In this document: piece after piece, positions 9,666 to 18,391 of the stretch
How positions within the stretch are numbered: position 1 is the first letter of the stretch
Layout of the letters: the number at the start of each line of letters is the position of its first letter
Source: Hymenobacter sp. YIM 151500-1
GTDB lineage: Bacteria > Bacteroidota > Bacteroidia > Cytophagales > Hymenobacteraceae
Assembly: GCF_025979885.1 (NCBI RefSeq)
Contig: NZ_CP110139.1
Location: 558,001-622,000 of the forward strand
Reading direction: 5' to 3'
DNA: 64,000 bases
Translations under genes and position numbers: made by a program
Notes under the pieces: model-generated
Seen by the model: the letters and a program-made list of their open reading frames with translations, nothing else
Database searches by the model: none
Told to the model about the DNA's origin: nothing

Positions 9666-9798
9666 AGTTAAACAAGTTTAAAGGTTTGAGATAGTAATAA
9701 GAGATAGGGGATAGCAGAAAGGTTGTACACTGCAAAAAAAACTGGTTCCCCAAGAACAGGGTCAGATTCCTCCGCAGGCCAAGGCAAAATGTAGAGGC

Positions 9799-10389
9799 CT
9801 AGTTCTGGAGCGTAAACAAAGGCAGGGGTTGCAGCTTGCTGTACTTGCCGCCCAGCTGTTCCAGCTCGGCGGTGTGCAGTTGCAGGTAGTTGTTGAAGCG
9901 GGTGGCCGCTTGGTCGTAGCGCACCCGGAAGCTGACTACTTCGCTGTCGGCCGTCTGAATCTGGTCGGTGAGGAGCTTGACGGGCGCGGCGGGTTCCCGG
10001 CCGTTGGGCAGGGCCAAGGCATACACTACGCGCAGCAGCGAGTCCTGGGCGGTGTCGTAGGCGTCGATACGGGCCGACTCGGCCATGCTGGTTTGGGTGT
10101 AGCGGCGGCGGGGCAACCGGTCGTTGGCGTACTGGAGCTGGGCCAGCTGGCTGCGGTCGGCGCCGGGCTGGGCGGTCAGCTCCCGCAGCAGCTGGCGGGT
10201 CGCGCGCATCTTGGCGTCGTCGGAGGCCACCATCTCGCTCCACCGCGACTCCACCGTGTCGCGCAGGATGTCCAGTTGCACTTTAACAGCCTGGGCCGAG
10301 GCCGGGTCAACGGGCTTGGGAGTGCGGTTACAGCTGAACAGAGAAAGGCTAGCCACAACCAGCAGGAGGGAGACAAACTGCTTCGTCAT
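9799..10389 (-). CDS. hypothetical lipoprotein with helical, coiled-coil-like body
   Basis: 196 residues from ATG at 10389; a longer frame begins upstream but the signal peptide starts here. The signal ends LSLFSCNRTP, a lipobox with Cys about 20. The body is helical and rich in Gln, Arg and Leu. Family not recognised. TACTTTCG near 10425-10432 on the minus strand is a near match to the -7 consensus. Confidence 0.65.
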   Translation of the reverse strand: MTKQFVSLLLVVASLSLFSCNRTPKPVDPASAQAVKVQLDILRDTVESRWSEMVASDDAKMRATRQLLRELTAQPGADRSQLAQLQYANDRLPRRRYTQTSMAESARIDAYDTAQDSLLRVVYALALPNGREPAAPVKLLTDQIQTADSEVVSFRVRYDQAATRFNNYLQLHTAELEQLGGKYSKLQPLPLFTLQN

Positions 10390-10497
10390 ACAGAAATTAC
10401 AAGTATCGTAGGTGCATCCCAACGAAAGTATACCAAAAAACAATCAATAGCGCGGCGTTTTTCAGAAAACAAACTCAGTATCAACTCACTAATTATC

Positions 10498-11385
10498 CTA
10501 TTTCTCGTCCGAGAGTAAGGTGCTCTGCCAAGCCTTCCGAAGCAGGTGCGCGGCCGTGTACTGCGGCCGGTACCCCAGCACCCGCTGCGCCTTCCCGATG
10601 CTGTACACCCGGTCGATGGAATGGGGAAGCTGCCAGCTGAGCCGCTCATACACCGGTAGGGCGTCGGGCAGCCGCTGGGCAAGAACAGCGGCCGGATTTT
10701 GCTTCAGCAGCTCCACATCTTCACGCTGAAACGGGCTGCCCGCTGAGATATTGAATACCTCGAACCCGGCAAAGTCGTGCTCCAGGGCCAGCAGGTGGCC
10801 CACTGCTCCGTCGCGCTCATCCAGGCCGCGGTACAGGCGGTGGTTGGCAGTCAGGTTGGGCGGTTCGGGCAGAAAGCGCGCCACCCGCAGCGCCGCTGTC
10901 TGCACGTTATCTTTCTCGAAAAAGTCCCGGCACAGATTCTCGGCAGCCTGCTTGGTGATGTCGTAAATGTCGCGGGGCTGGGGCACCAGCTCCTCATCCA
11001 CCCACACGGCGCGGTCGGGGGCCACCATGGCCTGCCCGTAGATAGAAGTGGTGCTGGTGTAAAGAAACTTCCTGATGCCGTGCCGCACACAGGCGTTGAG
11101 CAGGTGCAGCGTGCCTTCGATGTTGGTGCGGACGAAATCGAGGCGCGGTACGCCCAGCTCGTACTGCCGGCCGTGCAGCGCGGCCGTATGGATAATGGCC
11201 TGCGCGCCGGCTGTCGCCAGCAAAACGGCGTCAGCATCCCGGATGTCGAGTAGGCAGTCCGTCGTAGGAGCCGGCACCAGGTCTGCGCCGCGGCAAGCGT
11301 AGCCACGGGCGCGCAGCAGCACCACGATTTCGCGGCCCAGCCGGCCAGAGGAGCCCGTAACCAACACGGGCGCAGAAGACGGCAT
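10498..11385 (-). CDS. NAD-dependent epimerase/dehydratase family protein
   Basis: 295 residues of extended short-chain dehydrogenase type. The N-terminal Rossmann motif is VTGSSGRLGRE, and the catalytic YxxxK is YDITK (about residue 146), preceded by TSTTSIYG. It probably acts on a nucleotide sugar or similar substrate, which cannot be assigned. It lies 84 bases downstream of paaD on the same strand, so read-through is possible, though no paa-type role is evident. Confidence 0.8.
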   Translation of the reverse strand: MPSSAPVLVTGSSGRLGREIVVLLRARGYACRGADLVPAPTTDCLLDIRDADAVLLATAGAQAIIHTAALHGRQYELGVPRLDFVRTNIEGTLHLLNACVRHGIRKFLYTSTTSIYGQAMVAPDRAVWVDEELVPQPRDIYDITKQAAENLCRDFFEKDNVQTAALRVARFLPEPPNLTANHRLYRGLDERDGAVGHLLALEHDFAGFEVFNISAGSPFQREDVELLKQNPAAVLAQRLPDALPVYERLSWQLPHSIDRVYSIGKAQRVLGYRPQYTAAHLLRKAWQSTLLSDEK

Positions 11386-11469
11386 AGCGTAAGTTGCGGG
11401 TCTTGGTTACCGTATGGGGCAGATGGATTGCGCCCCGCATCCTCTCCAGGCCGCCCAGACACTGAGCAG

Positions 11470-11955
11470 CTACACCGGCTTAAATTGCTCGAACAGCTGG
11501 CGGCAGTTGTGGCAGTAGTGCACGGCGCGGCACAGCGTGGCGCCGAAGGGTGTGCGTAGCTCGGTGTTGTGCTGGTGGCAGCGCGGGCACTCGGCGTACT
11601 CCAGAATGTCGAGGTCGAGCAGGGCGCCGTCGAGCTTGGGCGGCGTGGCCAGGCCGTGCCGGCGCAGGCCTTCCAGCCCCCGCTCCGTCACCATGTCCGA
11701 AGTCCAGGGCTCCTGCAAGCTGATTTCGGTGGTGACGTGAGGCACGCCGTGGGCGCGCAAAGTGGTTTCCACGTCGCGGCGCATGTAGTCCATGGCCGGG
11801 CAGCCGGCAAAGGTGGGCGTCAGCCGCACGTGCACGCTGCCGTCCGCCTGCACCCGCACCTCCCGAATCACGCCCAAGTCCACAAGCGAAACGGTCGGAA
11901 TTTCGGGGTCCGTTACGGCTTCCAGCCAGGTCAGGATGTCGGCTTCCGTTGTCAT
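11470..11955 (-). CDS. paaD: phenylacetyl-CoA epoxidase accessory subunit PaaD
   Basis: 161 residues. The N-terminal half is a MIP18/DUF59-type domain (VTDPEIPTVSLVDLGVI, TPTFAGCPAMDYM). The C-terminal half is a cysteine-rich module (CPRCHQHN and CHNC), as in PaaD/PaaJ. PaaD is needed for activity of the PaaABCE epoxidase, probably in cofactor or cluster assembly. Last gene of the paa cluster. Its ATG lies inside the left arm of the 11951-12038 inverted repeat. Confidence 0.92.
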   Translation of the reverse strand: MTTEADILTWLEAVTDPEIPTVSLVDLGVIREVRVQADGSVHVRLTPTFAGCPAMDYMRRDVETTLRAHGVPHVTTEISLQEPWTSDMVTERGLEGLRRHGLATPPKLDGALLDLDILEYAECPRCHQHNTELRTPFGATLCRAVHYCHNCRQLFEQFKPV

Positions 11956-12038
11956 TCCGAACGTAGTGAGAAATCTGGGTAAAGACAGGATGAAACGCTA
12001 GCTTGGAAACCCAGATTCCTCACTACGTTCGAAATGAC
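11951..12038. repeat. interspersed palindromic repeat between paaC and paaD
   Basis: A 30-base left arm (GTCATTCCGAACGTAGTGAG...) at 11951-11980 and its near-perfect complement at 12009-12038 can form a long hairpin. This is the type of intergenic repeat whose translation often yields HFERSEESGF-like tails. Confidence 0.85.
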
Positions 12039-12043
12039 AACTC

Positions 12044-12808
12044 TTACCAATCTGCGGTCGGGTCGAGGCGGAACACTTCGGCCATTTCGTCGAGCAGGGG
12101 CTGGAGGTGCTCGGTGTGCTGGCCCTGGCGGCCGCCCAGCACGGGCGTGAGGGTGCGCAGGTCGGGCAGCTCCAGGGCGGTTTGACGGAGCACCCGCGTA
12201 ATGCTTTCTTCCCAGCGTGCGCGCAGCTCATCCTCCCCAATAAACAGCCCCTCGGCCACAATAGCTTCTTCCTGAGCGGTTTTCTCGAAGATGCCCAGCG
12301 CGTAGGGCAGCGTGAATTCCAAGGCCCCCTGCATACGGCCGATGGCTTCTTCGGTGGCCGTGCCCAGGCGCTTCACCCAGGTGTTGGCGTGCAGCACGTG
12401 GTATTTCAACTCGCCTTTCAGCTTGCGGGCCACCTGGGCCAGGGGCTCGTAGGAACTGGCCGCCAGGGCCTCGAAGCGCAGCAGCTCAGCGTGGTCGAAC
12501 AGGAAGTGGCGGATAAGGCTGAAATCATACTCGCCGATGGGCAGCTCCACCAATTGGCAGCAGTGAAACTGCGGGGCGTTGCGGGTAAAGGCCACCGTGT
12601 CGGGTTCGGCCTCGCCTAGCTCATGCAGTAAGGTGTAAAGCTGCAAGGCGTGCCCCAGCTTGTCCTGGGCCATGCTCGAAAAGGCAATGTCCTCCTCCAG
12701 AATCGGCCCCAGCCCGTTCCACTCAGAGTTGCGGTGGCCCAGAATGAGCTGGTCGTCGGCGAGGCGGTACAGAAGATCAAGCGTGGGGTCTTGGAGGTTT
12801 GGGGGCAT
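12044..12808 (-). CDS. paaC: phenylacetyl-CoA epoxidase structural subunit PaaC
   Basis: 254 residues. The N-terminus LLYRLADDQLILGHRNSEW followed by LEEDIAFSSMAQDKLGHA is the PaaC signature: a ferritin-like fold that lacks a full di-iron site and scaffolds PaaA. It works with PaaA and PaaB in the epoxidase that oxidises the aromatic ring of phenylacetyl-CoA. Confidence 0.92.
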   Translation of the reverse strand: MPPNLQDPTLDLLYRLADDQLILGHRNSEWNGLGPILEEDIAFSSMAQDKLGHALQLYTLLHELGEAEPDTVAFTRNAPQFHCCQLVELPIGEYDFSLIRHFLFDHAELLRFEALAASSYEPLAQVARKLKGELKYHVLHANTWVKRLGTATEEAIGRMQGALEFTLPYALGIFEKTAQEEAIVAEGLFIGEDELRARWEESITRVLRQTALELPDLRTLTPVLGGRQGQHTEHLQPLLDEMAEVFRLDPTADW

Positions 12809-12874
12809 CGGGTCGTGGTGATTTTGGGCAGAAGAGTGCTAAGGAAAACAGGTAAGCCAAGAGCAGGAAAGCAG

Positions 12875-12907
12875 TCCAAGTCCCTAAGCCCCTAAGTCCC
12901 CAAGACC
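12875..12907. repeat. CCTAAGCCCCTAAGTCCCC-type repeat at the paaB 3' end
   Basis: A short repetitive stretch of AAGTCCC/AAGCCCC units in the paaB-paaC gap. It overlaps the paaB stop codon and encodes the GLGDLGA tail of that protein. Confidence 0.6.
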
Positions 12908-13507
12908 CTCCTTTTTAAACCGGTCGATGCGGTCCTGCACTTTGTAGGCAATGGCGTCGCGGTACTTCTTTTCGGGCGTGGTGGTCCACATGTCCCGGTC
13001 CGCCTCGTCGGAGCGCAGTACGTCCGCGGAGCGCACCACCCACACGTTCACCACCGGCCGCTGCTCGCCAAATGCTGCTTTGGCCTGCTGCAACGCCTCT
13101 TCCGCCGACGCGGCCCGCACCGTACCCGCGTGCACGTGGGCTTTACCGCGCTTTTTCAGATGGAAAATCTCAAATTCTTCCCCCACCGAAGAAGCCGCTG
13201 TCGGCACCGTGTCGTACACCGACTCCTGGTCGCCCACGTACGCCGACACCCGAATGGCATCGGTGGGCACCACCCACAGGCCCGTACACGGAAAGCGGCG
13301 GCTGTACTGCTCTTTGGCAAAGAGAAACGCCACATCAGCTTCCGGGGCGTGCACCGGCCCCACGTAGGTATACGCTGTACCTTCTTTCTTCTGGTGAAAC
13401 GCCTCGTAGGTCTGGAACTGGTCCAGCGCCGGCTTATCGGGCGGGGGCGGCGGAGCGTCCGGCAAACCCAGCCGGGCAATGCGCGGGTCGAGAGAGGAGA
13501 GGGACAT
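12884..13507 (-). CDS. paaB: PaaB-type subunit with two PaaB domains
   Basis: 207 residues, about twice the usual PaaB length (about 95). Two similar halves are visible. The first is FQTYEAFHQKKEGTAYTYVG through TGLWVVPTDAIRVS (about 30-90). The second is FEIFHLKKRGKAHVHAGTVR through VNVWVVRSADVLRSD (about 112-165), followed by MWTTTPEKKYRD. PaaB bridges PaaAC units in the epoxidase. The duplication may replace a PaaB dimer with one chain. The last residues (GLGDLGA) come from an intergenic repeat. Confidence 0.88.
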   Translation of the reverse strand: MSLSSLDPRIARLGLPDAPPPPPDKPALDQFQTYEAFHQKKEGTAYTYVGPVHAPEADVAFLFAKEQYSRRFPCTGLWVVPTDAIRVSAYVGDQESVYDTVPTAASSVGEEFEIFHLKKRGKAHVHAGTVRAASAEEALQQAKAAFGEQRPVVNVWVVRSADVLRSDEADRDMWTTTPEKKYRDAIAYKVQDRIDRFKKEGLGDLGA

Positions 13508-13603
13508 GGGAAGTTGAGAAGATAGAAAGTTGAGAAGTTAAAAAGTTATGAATTAGCCTTTTGCCGACTTTCTACCTTTCTAACTTCTCAACTTATAAAC
13601 TGC
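13508..13603. repeat. AGAAGTTGAG-type inverted repeat between paaA and paaB
   Basis: The left part is rich in AGAAAGTTGAGAAGTT; the right part is complementary (ACTTTCTACCTTTCTAACTTCTCAAC). It fills the whole gap between the two genes. Confidence 0.75.
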
Positions 13604-14593
13604 TTATGCCAGCGGCTTTACGTATTGGGCTTTGGGCGTGAGCAGGGCCCGGCGCACCCAGGCGCCGTTTTCCTCGGCGGCGCGGCGCACGGCCAGGCGC
13701 TCCTGGTTGCAGGGCCCGTCGCCGTTGATGACGCGCTTGAAGTCGTCCCAGTCGGGCTCGGTGAATTCCCACACGCCGTCCTCATTTTTGCGCAGGTTGG
13801 GGTCGGGCAGGGTCAGGCCGATTTCCCAGATTTTGGGCACGTACATATCGAGGAACTGCTGGCGGCAGGCGTCGTTGGAGGCCATTTTTACCTTCCAGCG
13901 CATCAGAATCTCGGTGTGCACGCTCATCTTGTCCGACGGCCCGAAAAAGGTCATGATGGCGGGCCACCAGCGGTTCAGGGCCTCCTGCATCATGCGGCGC
14001 TGCACGGGCGTGCCCGTGGCCATGTGCACCACGGCGTCGTGCCCGTACTTGAGGTGGAAAGCTTCCTCGGCGCAAATCCGCTCCAGCGCCCGGCAGTAGG
14101 GCCCGTACGAGCCCTTGGCGTTGGCCATCTGGTTGACGATGGCGCCGGCGTCAATCAGCCAGGAAATTACGTTGGAGTCGGCCCAGGTGGGCGTGGGGTA
14201 GTTGAAGACGTTGGAGTATTTCGACTTGCCGTTGATGAGGTCGGTCAGCATCTGCTCCCGCGTCTTGCCCAGGGTTTCGGCCGCCGAGTACAAGAGCTGA
14301 GCGTGGCCTACTTCGTCCTGCACCTTGGCCATCTGGGCCATCTTGCGCCGAAAGCCGGGGGCGCGCGTAATCCAGGTGCCCTCGGGCAGGGAGCCGATGA
14401 TTTCGGAGTGGGCGTGCTGCTCAATCATGCGGATGAGCTGCTTGCGGTACAGGGCCGGCATCCAGTCGTTGGGCTCGATTTTCTCGCCCCGAGCAATGCG
14501 GGCCTCAAACTCGGCCAGCAAAATCGGGTCTTCGTTTTCGAGGCCGGTAGTAGCCTGGGCCGGCAGGTCGTGGGTGGAAGCGGAGCCGTACAT
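13604..14593 (-). CDS. paaA: phenylacetyl-CoA epoxidase catalytic subunit PaaA
   Basis: 329 residues. Di-iron ligand motifs of the bacterial multicomponent monooxygenase fold are visible as QDEVGHAQ (ExxH type) and [13 protein letters not shown]. PaaA binds phenylacetyl-CoA and catalyses 1,2-epoxidation of the ring with electrons from PaaE. First structural gene of the cluster, just downstream of a TetR gene on the same strand. Confidence 0.94.
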   Translation of the reverse strand: MYGSASTHDLPAQATTGLENEDPILLAEFEARIARGEKIEPNDWMPALYRKQLIRMIEQHAHSEIIGSLPEGTWITRAPGFRRKMAQMAKVQDEVGHAQLLYSAAETLGKTREQMLTDLINGKSKYSNVFNYPTPTWADSNVISWLIDAGAIVNQMANAKGSYGPYCRALERICAEEAFHLKYGHDAVVHMATGTPVQRRMMQEALNRWWPAIMTFFGPSDKMSVHTEILMRWKVKMASNDACRQQFLDMYVPKIWEIGLTLPDPNLRKNEDGVWEFTEPDWDDFKRVINGDGPCNQERLAVRRAAEENGAWVRRALLTPKAQYVKPLA

Positions 14594-14712
14594 GGTGGAA
14601 GTTGGGAAGTTGGTAAGTTGGGGAGTTAGAAAGTTGGGAAGTTTTGAAGTAGAAGCATGAAAAGATGGTCGACTGCCAACTTTCTAACTTCCCAACTTCT
14701 CAACTTCTAAAC
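14594..14712. repeat. GAAGTTGGGA-type inverted repeat between tetR and paaA
   Basis: The left part is runs of GAAGTTGGTAAGTTGGGGAG; the right part is the complement CCAACTTTCTAACTTCCCAACTTCTCAACTTC. It resembles the 13508-13603 repeat and reaches into the TetR 3' end, encoding its final EVEKLGS residues. Confidence 0.75.
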
Positions 14713-15286
14713 CTAAAAGCAGCTGGTCAGTCAGCCGGTGGGCTATGTCTTCGGGGGTAAGCTTGCCGTCGGGGCGGTACCAGGTGGGCAGCCAGTTGAG
14801 GCTGGCCAGCAAGGTGAGGGTAGCAAAGGCCGGGTCGGGGGCGCGGAGGGCGCCGGTAGCGGCTCCGCGGCTGATAAGCTGGCGGAAGCCGGCTTCGTAC
14901 CGCTCCCGCAGTTGCAAAAACTCGGTGCGGGCGGGCTCCGACAGGTGGCGCCACTCGTGCAGAAACACGGCCGAAGCGGCTACGTCCTGGGTCAGCACCT
15001 GCACATGGCTCTCGATGGCGCGGCGCAGGCGCTCGGCTACCGGCAGCTCCTCATTCAGCACCGCTTCCTCGAAGCCAGCAAAAAACGCATCGGCCAGCCG
15101 GAAGCAGATGCGGTGCAGAATCTCTTCTTTGCTTTTAATGTGGGAATAGATGCTGCCCGCCTCAATGCCCAGGGCCGTAGCCAGCTCCCGCATGCTCGTA
15201 GCCGCAAACCCCCGTGCCCGGAACAACACCGTAGCCGTGTAGTCGATTTGCGCCTTGCGCGAAAGGGTGGGAACAGTGGATTCCAT
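14684..15286 (-). CDS. TetR/AcrR-family regulator, probable regulator of the paa cluster
   Basis: 200 residues. The N-terminal helix-turn-helix is TSMRELATALGIEAGSIYSHIKSKEEIL (about residues 32-59), followed by a divergent ligand-binding domain. It is upstream of and co-directional with paaA, a common place for a phenylacetyl-CoA-responsive repressor; that role is inferred. The final residues derive from an intergenic repeat, so the C-terminus may be non-native. Confidence 0.85.
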   Translation of the reverse strand: MESTVPTLSRKAQIDYTATVLFRARGFAATSMRELATALGIEAGSIYSHIKSKEEILHRICFRLADAFFAGFEEAVLNEELPVAERLRRAIESHVQVLTQDVAASAVFLHEWRHLSEPARTEFLQLRERYEAGFRQLISRGAATGALRAPDPAFATLTLLASLNWLPTWYRPDGKLTPEDIAHRLTDQLLLGLEVEKLGS

Positions 15287-15466
15287 GTTGTAGTAAACAG
15301 CTCGTCAAAGATATGGTTCCTAACGTTCGTTAGCAAGATAGGGTTGCTCGTAAATTTCCCGCAGGGTTTCGCAGTGTGCTGACGATTGAACACTGCGCAA
15401 CACTGCGTTTTTACACTGCGAAACCCTGCGAGAAACCACGCCACAAACCATTCTCACTCGTAGCTA

Positions 15467-15474
15467 TACCTTTG
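15467..15474 (+). promoter_or_regulatory. Bacteroidota -7 element (TACCTTTG) for thiL
   Basis: Exact TAnnTTTG match 22 bases before the thiL ATG, so the leader is short. No TPP riboswitch is visible. Confidence 0.6.
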
Positions 15475-15495
15475 CGCCTCATATTTCCGAAACTC

Positions 15496-16530
15496 ATGAG
15501 CGACATCACGCCCCTCCACCAAATCGGCGAATTCGGCCTGATTCGCCGCATTCAGGACACGATTCAGCTGCACCAGCCCAGCACCGTGCTTGGCATCGGC
15601 GACGACGCGGCCGTGCTGGCGCCTTCGGCCGGTCATCACATTGTCGTCAGCACCGATTTGCTGGTCGAAGGCGTCCATTTTGACCTTACTTTCTGCCCGC
15701 TTAAGCATCTGGGTTACAAAGCCGTGGCCGTGAACGTGTCCGATATTGCCGCCATGAACGCCACGCCTACCCAGCTGGTAGTGGCCCTGAGCTTGCCCGG
15801 CCGCTTCTCGGTAGAAGCCGTGGAAGAGCTGTACCAGGGCATGCGCCTGGCCTGCGAGGCCTACAACGTCGACATTGTGGGCGGCGACACTACCAACAGC
15901 CGCGCTGGCTTGGTCATTAGCATCACGGCTCTGGGCCAGGTGGAGGCCGGCCAGGCCGTGCACCGCTCCGGCGCCGGCCCCAACGACCTGCTCTGCGTAA
16001 CCGGCGACCTGGGCGGGGCCTTCCTGGGCCTGCAGGTGCTGGAGCGCGAAAAGCAAGCCTGGCAAGCCGACCCCGACACCCAGCCCGAACTAAGCAAGTA
16101 CCCCTACGTGCTCCAGCGCCAGCTCCGCCCCGAGGCGCGCATGGACATCATTCACGAGTTGCGCGAGCTGGGCGTGCGGCCCACCAGCATGATTGATGTC
16201 TCGGATGGGCTGGCCTCAGAGGTGCTGCATCTGTGCCAGGCCAGCGGTACTGGGGCGCGCATCTTCTCCGAGAACCTGCCCATTGCCAACCCCAGCCTGG
16301 AAGTAGCCAACGAGTTCAACCTCGACCCCATCATGTGCATGCTCAACGGCGGCGAAGACTACGAACTGCTCTTCACTGTGCCCCTCGCCGACCACGCCCG
16401 CATCAAAAACCACCCCGACATCACCATCATCGGCCACATGGTCGACCAGAGCGAAGGCGCCAACCTGATTACCAAAGCCGGCCAGCCCGTGCCATTACGC
16501 GCCCAAGGGTTCAGTCATTTTGACCACTGA
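15496..16530 (+). CDS. thiL: thiamine-monophosphate kinase
   Basis: 344 residues. The N-terminus LHQIGEFGLIRRIQ and the Mg-ATP motif GIGDDAAVL are typical of ThiL, as are VEGVHFDLT, AVNVSDIAAMNATP and the later MIDVSDGLASE and GGEDYELLF. It phosphorylates thiamine monophosphate to thiamine pyrophosphate, the last biosynthetic step. ATG at 15496 matches the family start. The stop codon falls in the left arm of the 16521-16710 repeat. Confidence 0.94.
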   Translation: MSDITPLHQIGEFGLIRRIQDTIQLHQPSTVLGIGDDAAVLAPSAGHHIVVSTDLLVEGVHFDLTFCPLKHLGYKAVAVNVSDIAAMNATPTQLVVALSLPGRFSVEAVEELYQGMRLACEAYNVDIVGGDTTNSRAGLVISITALGQVEAGQAVHRSGAGPNDLLCVTGDLGGAFLGLQVLEREKQAWQADPDTQPELSKYPYVLQRQLRPEARMDIIHELRELGVRPTSMIDVSDGLASEVLHLCQASGTGARIFSENLPIANPSLEVANEFNLDPIMCMLNGGEDYELLFTVPLADHARIKNHPDITIIGHMVDQSEGANLITKAGQPVPLRAQGFSHFDH

Positions 16531-16710
16531 TTGCACGGATGTTGAGCAGATTACACGGATTTTGTAGACGGGTTATATTCTGCTTTTTCCTGAGTGCAAA
16601 AAAGGGCTTGCCGCGTAGTAAGCCCTTTTTCATTAAAAGTTTAATAATTGACTTGCGCACCAGCTACAAGATCCGTGAAATCCGTTCAACATCCGTGCAA
16701 TCAGTGGTCA
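16521..16710. repeat. 43-base inverted repeat spanning two convergent stop codons
   Basis: The left arm (TGACCACTGATTGCACGGAT...) is at 16521-16563. The right arm at 16668-16710 is its near complement. The thiL stop lies in the left arm and the stop of the opposing minus-strand gene in the right arm. Confidence 0.85.
16598..16630. terminator. bidirectional terminator between convergent genes
   Basis: AAAAAAGGGCTT and AAGCCCTTTTT flank a short loop, inside the larger 16521-16710 inverted repeat. Confidence 0.85.
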
Positions 16711-17082
16711 GTCTTCCGGGTAGGGCACGTACACGAAGTTGGTAAACTCCTCATCCAGCACAAACAGGCAGCAGTACTCGTCGGCGTCTTTGTAAGTGCT
16801 CTGAAAATCCTCCACCTTGTCCGGAGCTACAACGCGCTGCTGCACCAGCAGCTCCAGGTAGCTGGCAAACACGTGCCACTCCAGGTGTAGCTCGTCGGCA
16901 TTCACCAGCAAGCCACCCAGCGGCACTTCCTGGCGGGCAAAAACGAAAATCGGATACTTGGAAATGTCGCGCTTCCGGATTTGGTAGGCGGCTTCCTTGA
17001 GCGTGTCAGAAACCGTAGCGAAGTCCTTGGTGATGGTGCCGAGGTATTTACCGTTGAGTTCAGGGTCGTTGGTGTAGTCCAT
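16708..17082 (-). CDS. hypothetical cytoplasmic protein
   Basis: 124 residues from ATG at 17082; upstream in-frame codons look non-coding. Acidic, with no signal peptide. Notable stretches are KYPIFVFARQEVPLGGLLV, LHLEWHVFASYLELLVQQ and EEFTNFVYVPYPED. It looks like a globular alpha/beta protein; family not recognised. The TGA stop is supplied by the flanking inverted repeat. Confidence 0.75.
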   Translation of the reverse strand: MDYTNDPELNGKYLGTITKDFATVSDTLKEAAYQIRKRDISKYPIFVFARQEVPLGGLLVNADELHLEWHVFASYLELLVQQRVVAPDKVEDFQSTYKDADEYCCLFVLDEEFTNFVYVPYPED

Positions 17083-17255
17083 TTGTAGACAGATATTTTG
17101 TGCTGTTGTAAACGGTGACTGTTGACTAGTAGTCGCAGGCTGCAGATGCAAAGCTTACACAAAGTCACCAATACAGCCGGTACAAATGGCAAGAGGTGCC
17201 CCACCGAACGAGCGGCGGAGCACCTCCTGGGGGGGCAGCGCAAAGCGGGAGGTAC

Positions 17256-18047
17256 CTACTCAGGGTAGATAATCTGCGTGGCCAGGATGTCGCCGGCAGT
17301 GAATCCCTGCCAGGCCAGCACCGATGCGTTCATCACCGAGTTGGGGTCCGAAGAGGGCGTGCCGGGAATGAACACACCTTGGGTCTGGTTGGTGTGGAGC
17401 AGACCGTGGATGTGGCCCATCTCGTGGGTCATGGCAAACTGCTTGCGGCTGGCATCCAGCGAGTTGTATTTGGTGTTAATGGTGACCGTGTTACCGGGGC
17501 GACCGTTGGAGTACGGCAGGTAAGCCTGGGCAATCCAGTTGGCGTCTGCGTAGCTGGTATTCACGATTACGTCGGCCTGGCTGCGGGTGGTGGTTTCCCG
17601 CAAGAACAGCCTGGTGCCATTCACGGCGTTCCAGTTGGCAATGCCCTGGCGGGTGGCCGTTCTCCAGGCGCTCGACACACTCGACTCAATGAAGTAGTCG
17701 ATGTTAGTTACGTACGTGTTGGACACCAGGTAATTCCCGCGCCAGTGCTCACCCTGCGGAGCCTGGCCGGCGGCCATCCGCTCGCGGGCATCGGTTTCCG
17801 TAATCAGCACGTCCCCATCCAGAACGAAGGTCTTGTGGGCGGCATCAAATACGATGTTGTCCGCTTTGACGCCGGTTGAGGTAGCCAGGAAATCGGTGAG
17901 CTTGGCCAGCTCCTCTTTTTGAATAGCGGCCGGAGCCACTTCTTCTTTCACGTTGGACTCGCAAGAAAACAAAAGCGCCGCGCCGCAGACGAAGCCGAGT
18001 GTTTTGGATAATCCAAATGTGTCTGACTTTACAATGTGCTTGAACAT
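17256..18047 (-). CDS. M57-like (HEIGH-type) metalloprotease lipoprotein
   Basis: 263 residues. A lipoprotein signal ends ALLFSCES (Cys about 29). The zinc-protease motif is HEMGHIHGLLHTN (about residues 211-223), matching the dual-action HEIGH peptidase form HExGHxxGxxH. Residues 45-105 may be a prodomain, and FIESSVSSAWRTATRQGIANWN is typical of the family just before the catalytic domain. Expected on the cell surface or in the periplasm. The substrate is unknown. Confidence 0.85.
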   Translation of the reverse strand: MFKHIVKSDTFGLSKTLGFVCGAALLFSCESNVKEEVAPAAIQKEELAKLTDFLATSTGVKADNIVFDAAHKTFVLDGDVLITETDARERMAAGQAPQGEHWRGNYLVSNTYVTNIDYFIESSVSSAWRTATRQGIANWNAVNGTRLFLRETTTRSQADVIVNTSYADANWIAQAYLPYSNGRPGNTVTINTKYNSLDASRKQFAMTHEMGHIHGLLHTNQTQGVFIPGTPSSDPNSVMNASVLAWQGFTAGDILATQIIYPE

Positions 18048-18387
18048 GGTGGAAAGGATTTGGTTGTGGATAGGCTAAAATAGCTAATACGCCGTATTTA
18101 CAAGGAATCCTACGGATATAAAATTATGTGCATCCAAGCAAAATTATAAATATAATATATGAAAAATTGTAGGATTTGTTCGAGTGGCGTATGTTAAGTA
18201 CAACGGCCGCTTTCTGGAAAAGTAATATCAAAGTGGTGTAAGCTGGTTGGGAGTAGCGTGTAGAAGCGCCTGGTTTCTACACGCTACTCCCAACCAGTTT
18301 ATAACACTCTATCTAGGTTGAAAAGTTAGCCATTCCTGGTGTGGCTTACTTGGCTGGTCGCCACCAGAGCCGGCGTACGACGCGCCC
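18048..18387. other. gap with AT-rich promoter region and strong hairpin
   Basis: 18060-18180 is AT-rich and probably holds the promoter of the metalloprotease gene, but no exact TAnnTTTG was picked out. The rest contains the hairpin at 18242-18300. No ORF is convincing. Confidence 0.5.
18242..18300 (-). terminator. 24-bp stem hairpin downstream of rlmD
   Basis: The left arm starts GCTGGTTGGGAGTAGCGTGT and the right arm is complementary over 23 of 24 bases. It sits 88 bases past the rlmD stop. It may be a terminator or a palindromic repeat, since the tail is not strongly T-rich. Confidence 0.6.
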
Positions 18388-18391
18388 CTAC
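18372..18391. repeat. GACGCGCCCCTAC repeat overlapping the rlmD stop codon
   Basis: One of four copies in the window of a CGCGCCCCTAC-type element (others at 37071, 37419 and 46143). Read on the minus strand, its TAG provides the rlmD stop. Confidence 0.65.

Noticed and set aside
15421-15495. TPP riboswitch upstream of thiL
   Set aside because: The leader after the -7 box is too short and no conserved TPP aptamer sequence is seen.
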